A stretch of DNA of 64,000 nt from NCBI RefSeq assembly GCF_007990935.1, contig NZ_BJXJ01000005.1, positions 82,583 to 146,582 on the forward strand, written 5' to 3'. This DNA comes from Vibrio sagamiensis NBRC 104589. Its GTDB lineage: Bacteria; Pseudomonadota; Gammaproteobacteria; Enterobacterales; Vibrionaceae. Positions 27,835 to 36,036 of this stretch are shown piece after piece (the stretch's first letter is position 1; each line of letters begins with the position of its first letter). A model generated the notes under the pieces. The model saw only the letters and a program-made list of their open reading frames with translations, was not told the DNA's origin and did no database searches. The position numbers and the translations under genes were made by a program.

Positions 27835-27850
27835 AGTGATATTGATCACA
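27835..27850. promoter_or_regulatory. CRP-like site in a divergent gap
   Basis: AGTGA-N6-TCACA matches 9 of 10 key CRP positions. The centre (27842.5) is about 41 bp before the first hairpin of the candidate plus-strand RNA at 27884. A minus-strand -10-like AATAAT (27803-27808) could serve the small membrane-protein pair. Confidence 0.5.
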
Positions 27851-27883
27851 AATTTTTCACGTTATTTATTAGAAAATATTGTT

Positions 27884-27967
27884 GATGTTATCAGGTAACG
27901 TCACCTAGCCGTTTAAAGAACGCAGTTGCGTTGCGGACATCGCTACTCTAGTGGTGTCCGCTTTTTT
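27884..27967 (+). ncRNA. Candidate small RNA with Qrr-like segment
   Basis: Inferred about 84-nt transcript. There is a small hairpin (GTTA/TAAC, 27887-27899), then GTCACCTAGCC (27900-27910), which I recall as part of the conserved Qrr small-RNA core. A second hairpin AACGCA-GT-TGCGTT (27919-27932) follows. Last is a strong terminator: an 11-bp stem 27933-27943 with 27951-27961, then TTTTTT. No sigma-54 -24/-12 promoter is seen, so it is not a standard Qrr. No plus-strand protein gene ends here to explain the terminator. Start site is a guess from the CRP-like site. Confidence 0.35.
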
Positions 27968-28305
27968 ATCAGCTTTATTGATTCTCTCTTTATCTCAAAG
28001 TGTTGTTCGAGTACTTGAGAGGGGATGCCGGTATTACGCATAACTTTGCTTGTGGTAATACTGTTATTTAAGAATACGTTTTGTTCTAGTTCTTCCGCTG
28101 GAATATCTCTATCAACGTTCTCAAACAAGTAAGTAATTAGCCTTAAATTACTGCTGCCTTTACGAAAACTGAGTAATTTTTTATCATTTATCCACAATGA
28201 AAAATCGTCTTTCTTAAACTCTAAAACGCTTTCTTGCTTAAATAGATGCAAACAGATAAACAGAAAAAGCACACTATTAAGCACAAGTAGTAAACACGAT
28301 AGCAT
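27943..28305 (-). CDS. Membrane-anchored small protein with winged-helix-like domain
   Basis: 120 residues: an N-terminal hydrophobic helix (LSCLLLVLNSVLFLFICLHLF) and then a soluble domain. Its NLRLITYLFEN, IPAEELEQNV, SKVMRNTGIP and FEIKRESIKLI segments look like a winged-helix DNA-binding fold of the OmpR/ToxR C-terminal type. The usual order in ToxR is reversed (anchor first). The stop codon lies inside the stem of the opposite-strand terminator at 27933-27961. Regulatory role is a suggestion from pattern only. Confidence 0.5.
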   Translation of the reverse strand: MLSCLLLVLNSVLFLFICLHLFKQESVLEFKKDDFSLWINDKKLLSFRKGSSNLRLITYLFENVDRDIPAEELEQNVFLNNSITTSKVMRNTGIPSQVLEQHFEIKRESIKLIKKRTPLE

Positions 28306-28799
28306 ACTTGTATTTAGTCCAATTATTATAACAACTTTGGGGCAGCTATTATCTTTTTTGAGGTTGAAATGTCAAAGGTAAATTATCTATTTTTAACATC
28401 ACCATAATGAAATAGAATCCTATATAGTATATTTAAATATATATATCATGGATTTACTATATTGCTAGAAGTTAGGTAATTAAGAGGTTAATAATTACAA
28501 TTTCACTGTAATATGTGACAGCTTAGATATCTTTTTGTGTGAATGTTAATCATTATTTATAAAGATGCATTTAATTTTTACATATTGAGTAAATAAGTTT
28601 TTTTAAGGTATTTTGTTAATTTTTACTATTTTTGAGTATATACTCTAAATTCAACCGGAGAAATTAACCTATTTATTAATAATTATTGTTTGACTTTTGA
28701 GCTAGATAACAAATGATATAATATGGCCTTAAAAGGCTTTAAAAACTTTAATCTAAAAGAGATATTACATTTGTAATTTATATCAATTGAGGGTTAATT
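28306..28799. other. 494-nt AT-rich non-coding stretch
   Basis: No convincing gene. It contains the perfect palindrome GAGTATATACTC (28634-28645), which could be an operator. A TTGACT (28690-28695) and TATAAT (28717-28722) are 21 bp apart, too far for a strong sigma-70 promoter, followed by a short GCCTT/AAGGC hairpin. These probably belong to the leader of the gene at 28800. Confidence 0.4.
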
Positions 28800-29483
28800 A
28801 TGCGCAAAACTTACATTATGCTTGCCACGTTTCTTACACCATGGTGTGCTAACTCACAGTCTTTTAATATTCTCTGTACAAGCGATTATCTGAATTTTTC
28901 AGAATTTTTGCCTAATGAGGTTACTTATCAAGCACCATTAAAAAAGGCATTTTCTGAAGATAGACAAAGTTATTTAAAATTTGTCGACATTAGTGAAGAT
29001 GATTATTTAGATGTTGTTATACAGTGCCCTACAGGAAGCTCTCCCAGCCCTGCATTAAGAGGTGATGATACTTCCTATCTTTTTCGTGTTCACAAACAAG
29101 ACAGATCTTATTGGTCACCAGGGCCGATTACATATTTCAATGTAGAAAGTGAATCTCATTACTTATCGAGAACTGCTCCAGAGCATCTTTTCTTACGATT
29201 CAGTGATATTCACATCAAAGAGGATATTACTCCTTTGACGACATCTTTGGATGAAATGCTTAAAATTGAGTCCTATCAGTATCGTTATGTTGATCAGGAG
29301 CAGTTTGAAGCTGGCTTCCTTGCTCAACAAGTAGAAGAAGTATACCCAGCCCTTGTTTTTACAGACATAGAGACAGGAAATAAACTGCTAGATTATAAAG
29401 GAATGATCCCTATTTTATTGGAGTCAATTAGAGAGCTTAATGAAAAAGTTGAGCAGCTTGAGTTGAGACTAGAATCCCAGTAA
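28800..29483 (+). CDS. Secreted protein with C-terminal peptidase-S74-like (intramolecular chaperone) domain
   Basis: 227 residues. A signal peptide (KTYIMLATFLTPWCANS) precedes an unrecognised middle. From about residue 135 there is a pattern like the S74 chaperone domain of phage tailspikes: SDIHIKEDITPL, LDEMLKIESYQYRY, AGFLAQQVEEVYPALV, LLDYKGMIPILLESIRELNEKV, then a coiled coil to the end. In S74 domains a Ser and a Lys five residues later (S-D-x-x-x-K) drive self-cleavage; both are present. A signal-peptide-bearing, phage-free stand-alone copy is unusual. Identification is by motif, not alignment. Confidence 0.65.
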   Translation: MRKTYIMLATFLTPWCANSQSFNILCTSDYLNFSEFLPNEVTYQAPLKKAFSEDRQSYLKFVDISEDDYLDVVIQCPTGSSPSPALRGDDTSYLFRVHKQDRSYWSPGPITYFNVESESHYLSRTAPEHLFLRFSDIHIKEDITPLTTSLDEMLKIESYQYRYVDQEQFEAGFLAQQVEEVYPALVFTDIETGNKLLDYKGMIPILLESIRELNEKVEQLELRLESQ

Positions 29484-29861
29484 CTCAATATTTCCGATTA
29501 ATATTATAGCTTTTTGCCAGCATTCATTAATTGTAGTGTGTCGTGATGTTGAGCCGCCATATAATTTTGGATAAAGAAAGTGAGTATTTTGTCGTCTTTG
29601 CTGATAAATGCTGCCATCGACGTTTTTAAATAACTCAATTCAATCTATTTAAGTTGCTCACATCACACCCTAGTTTATTTACAAACTTTGAGGTTACTTT
29701 ACGCCGTGTTATAAATCACAGTTTTTGCATTAAACTGAAGAGTTTGATTGTGTCACTTTGCTATTTCTAGTTATCCTCGATTTGAAGTTAAATTTATTAA
29801 AATCAATAGTTTAATTGTTTATCTTCTCAATTCTAACCTACAATATAATAAGGTTTTAACT

Positions 29862-30179
29862 ATGAAAATGATAACAACGTTGCTGGCTTCTCTTCTTTTC
29901 GCTTCTACAGGTGCTATCGCCGACACAACGCGATTAACTGAACAAGAAGAGCAACTGATTAAACAAGCTTCTCCAGCACAAATGCGACAGTGTGTGATAA
30001 ACTCAGTTCTGAGTTTAGATGAAGGCACTAGACATAATTTGGGAGTTCTGTATCAGAGTCTAAATGAGGATCTTCAGAGAAGAGGTTTCGTCTCTGAACA
30101 AGATCCCTTGAATCAATTGATTACTTCACAGGAAATGGCAATGGCCATTTTGGTGTATTGTAAATCTAAACTAAATTAA
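29862..30179 (+). CDS. Small secreted protein of unknown function
   Basis: 105-residue protein with a clear signal peptide (KMITTLLASLLFASTGAIA, cleavage before DTTRL) and a helical mature part with two Cys residues (QCVINSV and VYCKSKLN) that may pair in the periplasm. The start is taken at the ATG at 29862, with AAGG 8 nt before it; the upstream frame has no ribosome site and would bury the signal. A strong terminator follows at 30203. No family recognised. Confidence 0.7.
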   Translation: MKMITTLLASLLFASTGAIADTTRLTEQEEQLIKQASPAQMRQCVINSVLSLDEGTRHNLGVLYQSLNEDLQRRGFVSEQDPLNQLITSQEMAMAILVYCKSKLN

Positions 30180-30202
30180 TGATTATCTTGTATTTATTAA
30201 AC

Positions 30203-30230
30203 GAGTGGGCTTGGGGCCCACTCTTTATTT
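30203..30230 (+). terminator. Rho-independent terminator
   Basis: GAGTGGGC (30203-30210) and GCCCACTC (30216-30223) form an 8-bp GC-rich stem with a 5-nt loop, followed by TTTATTT. It ends the small secreted-protein gene. Confidence 0.85.
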
Positions 30231-30275
30231 ATCGTTATAATTAAATTTTAAATAAACTACCGCGAAACTTAAGGC

Positions 30276-30545
30276 TTAGGATGTTATTGTTTGTGAATTC
30301 GCTTTTTTTAAATTACCTTTCATCCATATCGCGAGTCTACGTTTGATATTTGGCCCATTGGTCTTATCTAATGGAAGAGGAGTAATTTGACGAACTTTAA
30401 CGAGGAAGAGATACAGAGCCTTGGCGACAACAGGCTGAGGTTGGTTTCTATCCGTAAGAGGGTAACCTTGCATCTCTGCGAGTTTACATCCTACTTTGAG
30501 GGCTTTTTTGAACAGTTTTTCATCTTGCTTTGCTTGATTGTTCAT
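30276..30545 (-). CDS. Small conserved-type protein, possibly DUF5062
   Basis: 89 residues, no signal or membrane helix, basic C-terminus. The layout resembles small vibrio proteins that I recall as DUF5062: DEKLFKKALKVGCKLAEMQGY start, a VAKALYLFLVKVRQI helix, PLPLDKTNGPN, and a KRRLAIWMKGNL end. The function of that family is unknown. Monocistronic, minus strand, opposite the Fis paralogue. Recognition is from memory of the pattern and moderate. Confidence 0.55.
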   Translation of the reverse strand: MNNQAKQDEKLFKKALKVGCKLAEMQGYPLTDRNQPQPVVAKALYLFLVKVRQITPLPLDKTNGPNIKRRLAIWMKGNLKKANSQTITS

Positions 30546-30825
30546 AATATTAACCTTACCTTGTGTTAATTATGTCATCCCATGTTTCTAATTATAGTTT
30601 AGTTTTACTTTATGTCATACTCTATGTGCAAGGTGTCGAAAAACATACCATGTATTGGCTTTTTGCTTTTACTCTCTGGGCTATTTCTTTGCGGTGCTGC
30701 TTTATTGTACAGCAATAGATAAGGAATGACCTTTATAAAAGTATAGCTATTGGTGTTGTTTTAGGTTGAATTCATAACAAAAACCTATGGCTTTTGCTAA
30801 AAATGATAATGAAAGGTATGTTTTT

Positions 30826-30903
30826 ATGAAATTTGACAGGAAATTTCTTCACAGTTCTAGACAAAAAGTTTCTGATGCTGATAATAGCCCGAAACTATTT
30901 TGA
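30826..30903 (+). CDS. 25-residue upstream ORF coupled to the Fis paralogue
   Basis: Short frame MKFDRKFLHSSRQKVSDAD... of 25 codons with a good ribosome site (GAAAGG, 30811-30816, 9 nt before the ATG). Its TGA overlaps the next ATG as TGATG, the usual sign of translational coupling. The next gene has no ribosome site of its own, which supports the idea that this leader drives its translation. It could be a leader peptide or a real small protein. Confidence 0.45.
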   Translation: MKFDRKFLHSSRQKVSDADNSPKLF

Positions 30904-31181
30904 TGCCAGATAAGAAGACTATGCTTGAAAAGCAACCCATACTTGATCGCAAAACAGTAAAGCAACTGATCCGAACTGAACTTGAGCCTACTTGGTCAGA
31001 CTCTCGAGTAAATCCAGATATGTCTTGGGTCATTCCTCTTGTGACTAACGAGCTATTTGAAGCTGTATTGATCCACTGTAGAGGAAATCAAGCAAAAGCA
31101 TCTAGAACGCTTGGTATTAACCGAGGAACTTACCGTACTAAATTAAAAAATAGTCACCGTAAGGAATTCGGGAAAGCTTAG
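30903..31181 (+). CDS. Fis-family DNA-binding protein (paralogue of Fis)
   Basis: 92 residues with a C-terminal Fis-type helix-turn-helix: LFEAVLIHCRGNQAKASRTL then GINRGTYRTKLKN. This lines up with the E. coli Fis end ([27 protein letters not shown]). The N-terminal part (about 40 residues) differs from Fis. The core fis gene in gammaproteobacteria follows dusB; this copy does not, so it is an accessory paralogue, possibly a local regulator. ATG at 30903 is chosen over the TTG at 30900. A 12-bp hairpin terminator follows. Confidence 0.75.
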   Translation: MPDKKTMLEKQPILDRKTVKQLIRTELEPTWSDSRVNPDMSWVIPLVTNELFEAVLIHCRGNQAKASRTLGINRGTYRTKLKNSHRKEFGKA

Positions 31182-31202
31182 GGCTTTCTGAGACAATGCA
31201 TT

Positions 31203-31245
31203 GTGTAAACCACTGCTTAATAGTGGTTTACACTCTTGATTACTT
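31203..31245 (+). terminator. Terminator of the Fis-paralogue gene
   Basis: GTGTAAACCACT (31203-31214) pairs perfectly with AGTGGTTTACAC (31222-31233) around a 7-nt loop, followed by a T-rich stretch. Confidence 0.75.
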
Positions 31246-31260
31246 TTACACTTCTTTTAG

Positions 31261-31309
31261 TCTACTCTCTACTCTCTACTCTCTACTCTCTACTCTCTAC
31301 TCTCTACTC
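31261..31309. repeat. Seven perfect copies of a 7-bp tandem repeat (TCTACTC)
   Basis: Seven exact TCTACTC units in a row, 225 nt before the start of the large lipoprotein gene. Heptamer repeats mutate by slippage. Here they lie in a non-coding leader or promoter region rather than in a reading frame, so any effect would be on transcription spacing. Confidence 0.95.
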
Positions 31310-31533
31310 TCAGTTTGCCTTATCTAATTTTTAATCCGTAATCATTACCTTTACCCAAAAATAGCCTTACGCTAACTTTTTCTGTAAACCTTTCCAAACG
31401 TCACTTCTTTAACACTCAGTAATGCTCCTAATGTTGTTAACAAAAATAAAGTTAGTGTTCTATCATTTGTTAAGTAACTGAAGTGTTATTTTCTCGTTGC
31501 TAAATGGTAATTCTGAGCCAAAAAGGAAGGAAC

Positions 31534-34500
31534 ATGGATACAATTCGTCGACTCTTGTCCTTATTCTTTATTATTTTATTTTCTTACTTCACTGTCGGCT
31601 GTAAAGATAGCGGGATATTCAGTAGCCCAGAAGACGATTCCCGGTCTAAACTGACACCGCTTTATAATGTCACTGTTGTGGCACTGGGGGCGGGAGACGT
31701 GACTCCCGAGTCCTTTATCGGCAAGCAAGCAGGCAGCTTTGTCGAATTTACTGCGACGCCAGAAGAAGGGTATTTGTTTGATACTCTCAATGGTAATTGC
31801 TTTGCGGATTTAAACAGTGAAATGGGTGACACAAAAACCTTCAGTGTTGGCCCTCTTCAACAAGATTGTGATTTTGAAGTTACTTTTGTGGAAAAACTCA
31901 ATGCTGCTTTACTTCCTGTTTATAATGTAGTGGTAAAAGTACATGGAGAAGGGAAAGCGCTGCCTCAAATTCAACAGAAAATCGAAGGAGAAAAAGCGAT
32001 CTTTACCCTCACTCCGGAAGAAAATTATAAATTGGCATCACTTAATGGCGATTGCTTCTCTGCCCTTATAGAAACCCACGATGACACTAAGACATTCAGT
32101 GTCGGTCCATTGAGTAAAGATTGTGAGATTGAAGCACATTTTTCTGATAAAAACTTTTCTGGTTTTGTGCCTACCTATACTGTAAACATTAATGCAGTGG
32201 GTAACGGCCAAGTATCCCTACAACAGGCAACCTACCTTGAAGGAGAGTTTGCCACTTTTACTGCTTCCCCTGATGAAGGCTATCGTTTTAAAACTATTAC
32301 GGGTGATTGCTTCGCAGCTTTAACCGTCACAGATGGAGACAACAGAACCTTCAATGTTGGCCCTTTAACCAAAGATTGTTTTATTGATGTTGCTTTCACT
32401 GAGAAAGAAAACAGTGCACTTCTTCCCGTTTATGAGCTTGCTGTTACTGCTTCAGCAAACGGTACGGTCTCTCCCTCTTTTCAAGAAGTATTATCTGGTA
32501 ACCTTGCCTCGTTTACCGTAAAACCCAACGATGGTTATCGTTTTGAAGTTTTGGAAGGTAACTGTCTATCTGCTCTTGAGAATAGCAGTGGTGATAATCG
32601 TACTTTTACCATTGGCCCTTTTGATAAAAACTGTTCACTTCACGCTCGCTTTATCGAAAAAAACAACACTGAAGTTGTGGCCATTTATAGCCTTGAAACC
32701 AACCTTTCCGAGGGGAATGGACAGATACAGCCTGCCTTCCAGGAAGGCTTAGCAGAATCGATGTTGGCGTTTTCTGTGACACCAAGTGCAGGGAGTAAAA
32801 TTGCCGAACTAGTAGGCACGTGTCCTCGTTCCTTGTCAGAAAAAAATGGTGATACCTATATTTTTCAAGTCGGCCCGATGCACAAAAGCTGTATCTTTGA
32901 TGTTAGTTTTGCTGAGAAAGATAACATCAACTTGACGCCAATCTATGAGGTTGCTGTCAATACAATGGGCCAAGGTCAGGCCTCTCCTGATACTCAAAAA
33001 AGGCCTGAAGGAGAGTTTGCTACATTTGATGCAATACCCAACGAAGGTTTTCGTTTTGACACCATCACTGGCAACTGCTTCCCAGCTATGTTGGGCACAC
33101 TTCAAGATATAAAAACGTTTACCGTGGGACCATTGAAAGAAGACTGTGAAATGAATGTGAATTTTACAGAGAAAAGTAATGATGAACTGATACCCCTGTA
33201 TCAATTCAAAGCGAGCATAAAGGGAGAAGGCCAAGTCGATCCTGCAATAAAAATAGTGCTTGAAGGAGAGTCGGTCACCTATACAGCAAGCCCAAATGAA
33301 GGCTACCGATTTGAGGCATTGGAAGGAAATTGTTTTTCCGCTCTTGAAGCAAAAGAGGGCGATAATCGAACGTTTAAAGTCGGCCCATTTGAGCATGATT
33401 GTACGCTGAATGTTTCTTTTGTTGAAAAAGAGAGTGCTTCTCTGGTATCGATGTACGATGTGGCCGTTAACCTAGGTGAAGGAGGCACGGTCTCGACGCA
33501 AAACTTTTATGTTGAACAAGGCAGTGATGTGTTGTTTACCGTGAGTCCTGAGCCAAATTATCGTATCGGGAAAGTCGAAAGCACATTGGTAGGCTTAGGT
33601 GGGTGGAAGTGCCAACCGGTTGTTGCGTCAGGTGATGATGATATTCCTACCCAGCCAACGGGATACATGGTACGCAATGTGTCGGGAAATTGTGGCATCA
33701 AAGTGACTTTTTTCCATATGATGGACAATGACCCAATTAACACTATCGAGCATGTCAAAGTAAGTTTTAACGCCAACAGTGGTGGCAGTATTGACCCAAA
33801 CCATTTTTACGCAGAAAAAGACTCAGACATTGAGTTTACCGTGACGCCTCTAGCAGGGTACCGTATTGATAATGTGGAGAGTGTTCCGGTGGATTTAGGA
33901 AATGAAACTTGTGAGGTAATACTTGCTAACGGTGATGATGGCGATATCACCACAGCGACAACCTATACGATGAAAAATCTGCAGGATGATTGTGAGGTGT
34001 CGGTAGACTTTGGCACCTTCGACAGTGCAATACAAGAGCCTGAAGACGTCATCGGAGTAAGAATCAATGTTGTAGGTGATGTAAAAGGTTCCGTCTCGAA
34101 AAATTTTGCTTATCCTGAAGTCGGAGAAATGGTTACTTTCAATGTTAATCCAACATCGATGTTTAGCCGGATAAAGTCGGTTACGGGTGACACCTGCAGT
34201 GTGTCTATCATGTCGAATGACTTTAACCCAAAAGATGCAACCGATTACATCACCGATGCTATTGATGAGCCATGCCAAATCTCAGTGCAATTTGAAAAAG
34301 TTTACGTTGTCATGTTCAGTGGTGGGGATCATGGAGAGATCAATATTACCAATGTCTTTAACGGTTCAGAGACGACAAGTGCCAGTGGTACTGCGATTGA
34401 AGTCGTAAAAGGTAGTCAAGTGGAATTTACTGTTAAAGTAGATCCTGGCTATGAATTTTCATCGATTGTTTACTACAATGCGCCGTCATGTGGGATTGAA

Positions 34501-35904
34501 TCTTTCCCATTAGATGGCTTGTTCGAAAATGAGGAGGTGTTTAAAACTGCTCCAATTCTTGATTTCTGCCAGTTTGAACTTGATGTTGTGCTTGGCTCAA
34601 ATCCTGTTTGCATTGAGTCTGGTAATCAACTGATCAAAGTTGATCAAAATTGGACTGCAGAAAGTCCGGTACCAGCCTATCCAACAGGACAAAATGTGTG
34701 GGCGGTAACAAATGCGACGATTAAACATCCATTAATCATAAAGTGGTTGGTTACAGACAAAATCAACATTGATACTACTTGTGTAACAGATATGAGTAAT
34801 CTGTTTAATCGAGAATATTATGATGAAGACGCATTAACAAAATTTAGATCCAATCCAGATTTTTTCAACGGGGATGTGTCTGATTGGGTGACACGTCATG
34901 TAACGAACATGTCGCATATGTTTAAGGGAAATAAAAAATTTAATAACGAAGGCATTGAGTCATGGGATGTTTCAAATGTCACTTCGATGGAAGGTATGTT
35001 TGCCAATACATCTGATAAGCCTGATTCTACAGGGTTTAACCGTAACTTAAGTAACTGGGATGTCTCCAAAGTAACAACAATGAAAGATATGTTCAACGGT
35101 GCTAAAGGGTTTAATAATGCGGATACAACCTTATGGAATAATAATGATATAGGACCTAGCCATAATCTAATCAATACTTCTCGTATGTTTTATAATGCAA
35201 AAGCGTTCAATCAGGATATCAGTAGCTGGGACATCAGATATGTGTCGGATATGTCAGGTATGTTCAAAGGGGCCGCAAGGTTTAATAACGCCGGAAGACC
35301 TCTATGGAATAATAATATTGTCCCTGGTATGGCGTTAGATCCCGAAAAAACATTAAAAATATCAGGTATGTTTGATGGAGCTACTAGCTTCAATCAGCCC
35401 ATAAATAATTGGAATATCTCACAAGTCACAAGTTTGAATAATCTTTTTCATAATGCTTTTGTCTTTAATCAATCCGTCAATGATTGGGATACAGAAAAAG
35501 TAGTGAGTATGTATGGCATGTTTGATCATGCTTCAAAATTTAATTCGCCTCTAAATAACTGGGATGTCAGTAATGTAGTAAATATGTCTTCAATGTTTAA
35601 GAATACGAAGGATTTCGATCAAGACATCACAGGTTGGGATGTTAGCAATGTTAAAGATATGTCCCATATGTTTGAGAATTCATTTACATTTAACCAAGAT
35701 ATCAGTGATTGGAAAGTAAAGTTAGAAGATAAAGATGACATTGATTCTATGTTTTGGGGTGGATTACATTTTGATCAAAATCTTACTTGCTGGAATGTAG
35801 TTAATATTGATAAAAAACCAATATATTTTGAAAGTAAAATTCTACAATCAATTCATTACCCTAAATTTGGTCAAGCACCGGCATCAGAATGTAACAATAA
35901 TTAG
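31534..35904 (+). CDS. Large surface lipoprotein: Cys-paired repeats plus BspA/DUF285 repeats
   Basis: 1456 residues. A lipoprotein signal peptide (RRLLSLFFIILFSYFTVGC; the lipobox Val-Gly-Cys is slightly unusual) is followed by about eight tandem repeats of roughly 88 residues, each resembling divergent InlB B-repeats. Each has a GNCF-AL motif and a DC motif about 20-25 residues later, so one disulfide per repeat is likely. Three more diverged repeats follow. The C-terminal third (about residues 1080-1440) is made of WDVSNVT-M--MF units, the DUF285/BspA surface repeat. The start at 31534 is chosen for its AAGGAAGG site. Probable adhesin or surface-binding protein; a heptamer repeat lies upstream. 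Confidence 0.85.
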   Translation: MDTIRRLLSLFFIILFSYFTVGCKDSGIFSSPEDDSRSKLTPLYNVTVVALGAGDVTPESFIGKQAGSFVEFTATPEEGYLFDTLNGNCFADLNSEMGDTKTFSVGPLQQDCDFEVTFVEKLNAALLPVYNVVVKVHGEGKALPQIQQKIEGEKAIFTLTPEENYKLASLNGDCFSALIETHDDTKTFSVGPLSKDCEIEAHFSDKNFSGFVPTYTVNINAVGNGQVSLQQATYLEGEFATFTASPDEGYRFKTITGDCFAALTVTDGDNRTFNVGPLTKDCFIDVAFTEKENSALLPVYELAVTASANGTVSPSFQEVLSGNLASFTVKPNDGYRFEVLEGNCLSALENSSGDNRTFTIGPFDKNCSLHARFIEKNNTEVVAIYSLETNLSEGNGQIQPAFQEGLAESMLAFSVTPSAGSKIAELVGTCPRSLSEKNGDTYIFQVGPMHKSCIFDVSFAEKDNINLTPIYEVAVNTMGQGQASPDTQKRPEGEFATFDAIPNEGFRFDTITGNCFPAMLGTLQDIKTFTVGPLKEDCEMNVNFTEKSNDELIPLYQFKASIKGEGQVDPAIKIVLEGESVTYTASPNEGYRFEALEGNCFSALEAKEGDNRTFKVGPFEHDCTLNVSFVEKESASLVSMYDVAVNLGEGGTVSTQNFYVEQGSDVLFTVSPEPNYRIGKVESTLVGLGGWKCQPVVASGDDDIPTQPTGYMVRNVSGNCGIKVTFFHMMDNDPINTIEHVKVSFNANSGGSIDPNHFYAEKDSDIEFTVTPLAGYRIDNVESVPVDLGNETCEVILANGDDGDITTATTYTMKNLQDDCEVSVDFGTFDSAIQEPEDVIGVRINVVGDVKGSVSKNFAYPEVGEMVTFNVNPTSMFSRIKSVTGDTCSVSIMSNDFNPKDATDYITDAIDEPCQISVQFEKVYVVMFSGGDHGEINITNVFNGSETTSASGTAIEVVKGSQVEFTVKVDPGYEFSSIVYYNAPSCGIESFPLDGLFENEEVFKTAPILDFCQFELDVVLGSNPVCIESGNQLIKVDQNWTAESPVPAYPTGQNVWAVTNATIKHPLIIKWLVTDKINIDTTCVTDMSNLFNREYYDEDALTKFRSNPDFFNGDVSDWVTRHVTNMSHMFKGNKKFNNEGIESWDVSNVTSMEGMFANTSDKPDSTGFNRNLSNWDVSKVTTMKDMFNGAKGFNNADTTLWNNNDIGPSHNLINTSRMFYNAKAFNQDISSWDIRYVSDMSGMFKGAARFNNAGRPLWNNNIVPGMALDPEKTLKISGMFDGATSFNQPINNWNISQVTSLNNLFHNAFVFNQSVNDWDTEKVVSMYGMFDHASKFNSPLNNWDVSNVVNMSSMFKNTKDFDQDITGWDVSNVKDMSHMFENSFTFNQDISDWKVKLEDKDDIDSMFWGGLHFDQNLTCWNVVNIDKKPIYFESKILQSIHYPKFGQAPASECNNN

Positions 35905-35918
35905 TGTTTGTTGTTTAA

Positions 35919-35959
35919 ATATCCAAGTGACCTCAAACATCTTGAAGTTGCTTGAGTAT
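35919..35959. repeat. Dispersed palindromic repeat (short copy)
   Basis: Arms ATATCCAAGTGACCTCAA (35919-35936) and TTGAAGTTGCTTGAGTAT (35942-35959) are inverse complements at 13 of 18 positions, all mismatches being transitions. Related arms occur at 48567, 50708 and 62171-62234. Confidence 0.6.
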
Positions 35960-35969
35960 GATTCTTGTT

Positions 35970-35994
35970 CGCTCCTTCAAGTTTAGAAGGAGCG
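35970..35994. terminator. Bidirectional terminator between convergent genes
   Basis: CGCTCCTTC (35970-35978) and GAAGGAGCG (35986-35994) form a perfect 9-bp stem with a 7-nt loop between the lipoprotein gene and the minus-strand RHS C-terminal gene. Confidence 0.75.
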
Positions 35995-36036
35995 TGTTTA
36001 AGTTGATGTGCTTTTAATCGTACACCCTCAATCGTT

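Noticed and set aside
27884..27967. A true Qrr quorum-sensing RNA
   Set aside because: Only an 11-nt core segment matches, no sigma-54 promoter is seen and no luxO is nearby.
31261..31309. Heptamer repeat inside a coding frame causing on/off frameshifts
   Set aside because: No reading frame with a start and ribosome site crosses the repeat into the lipoprotein gene.
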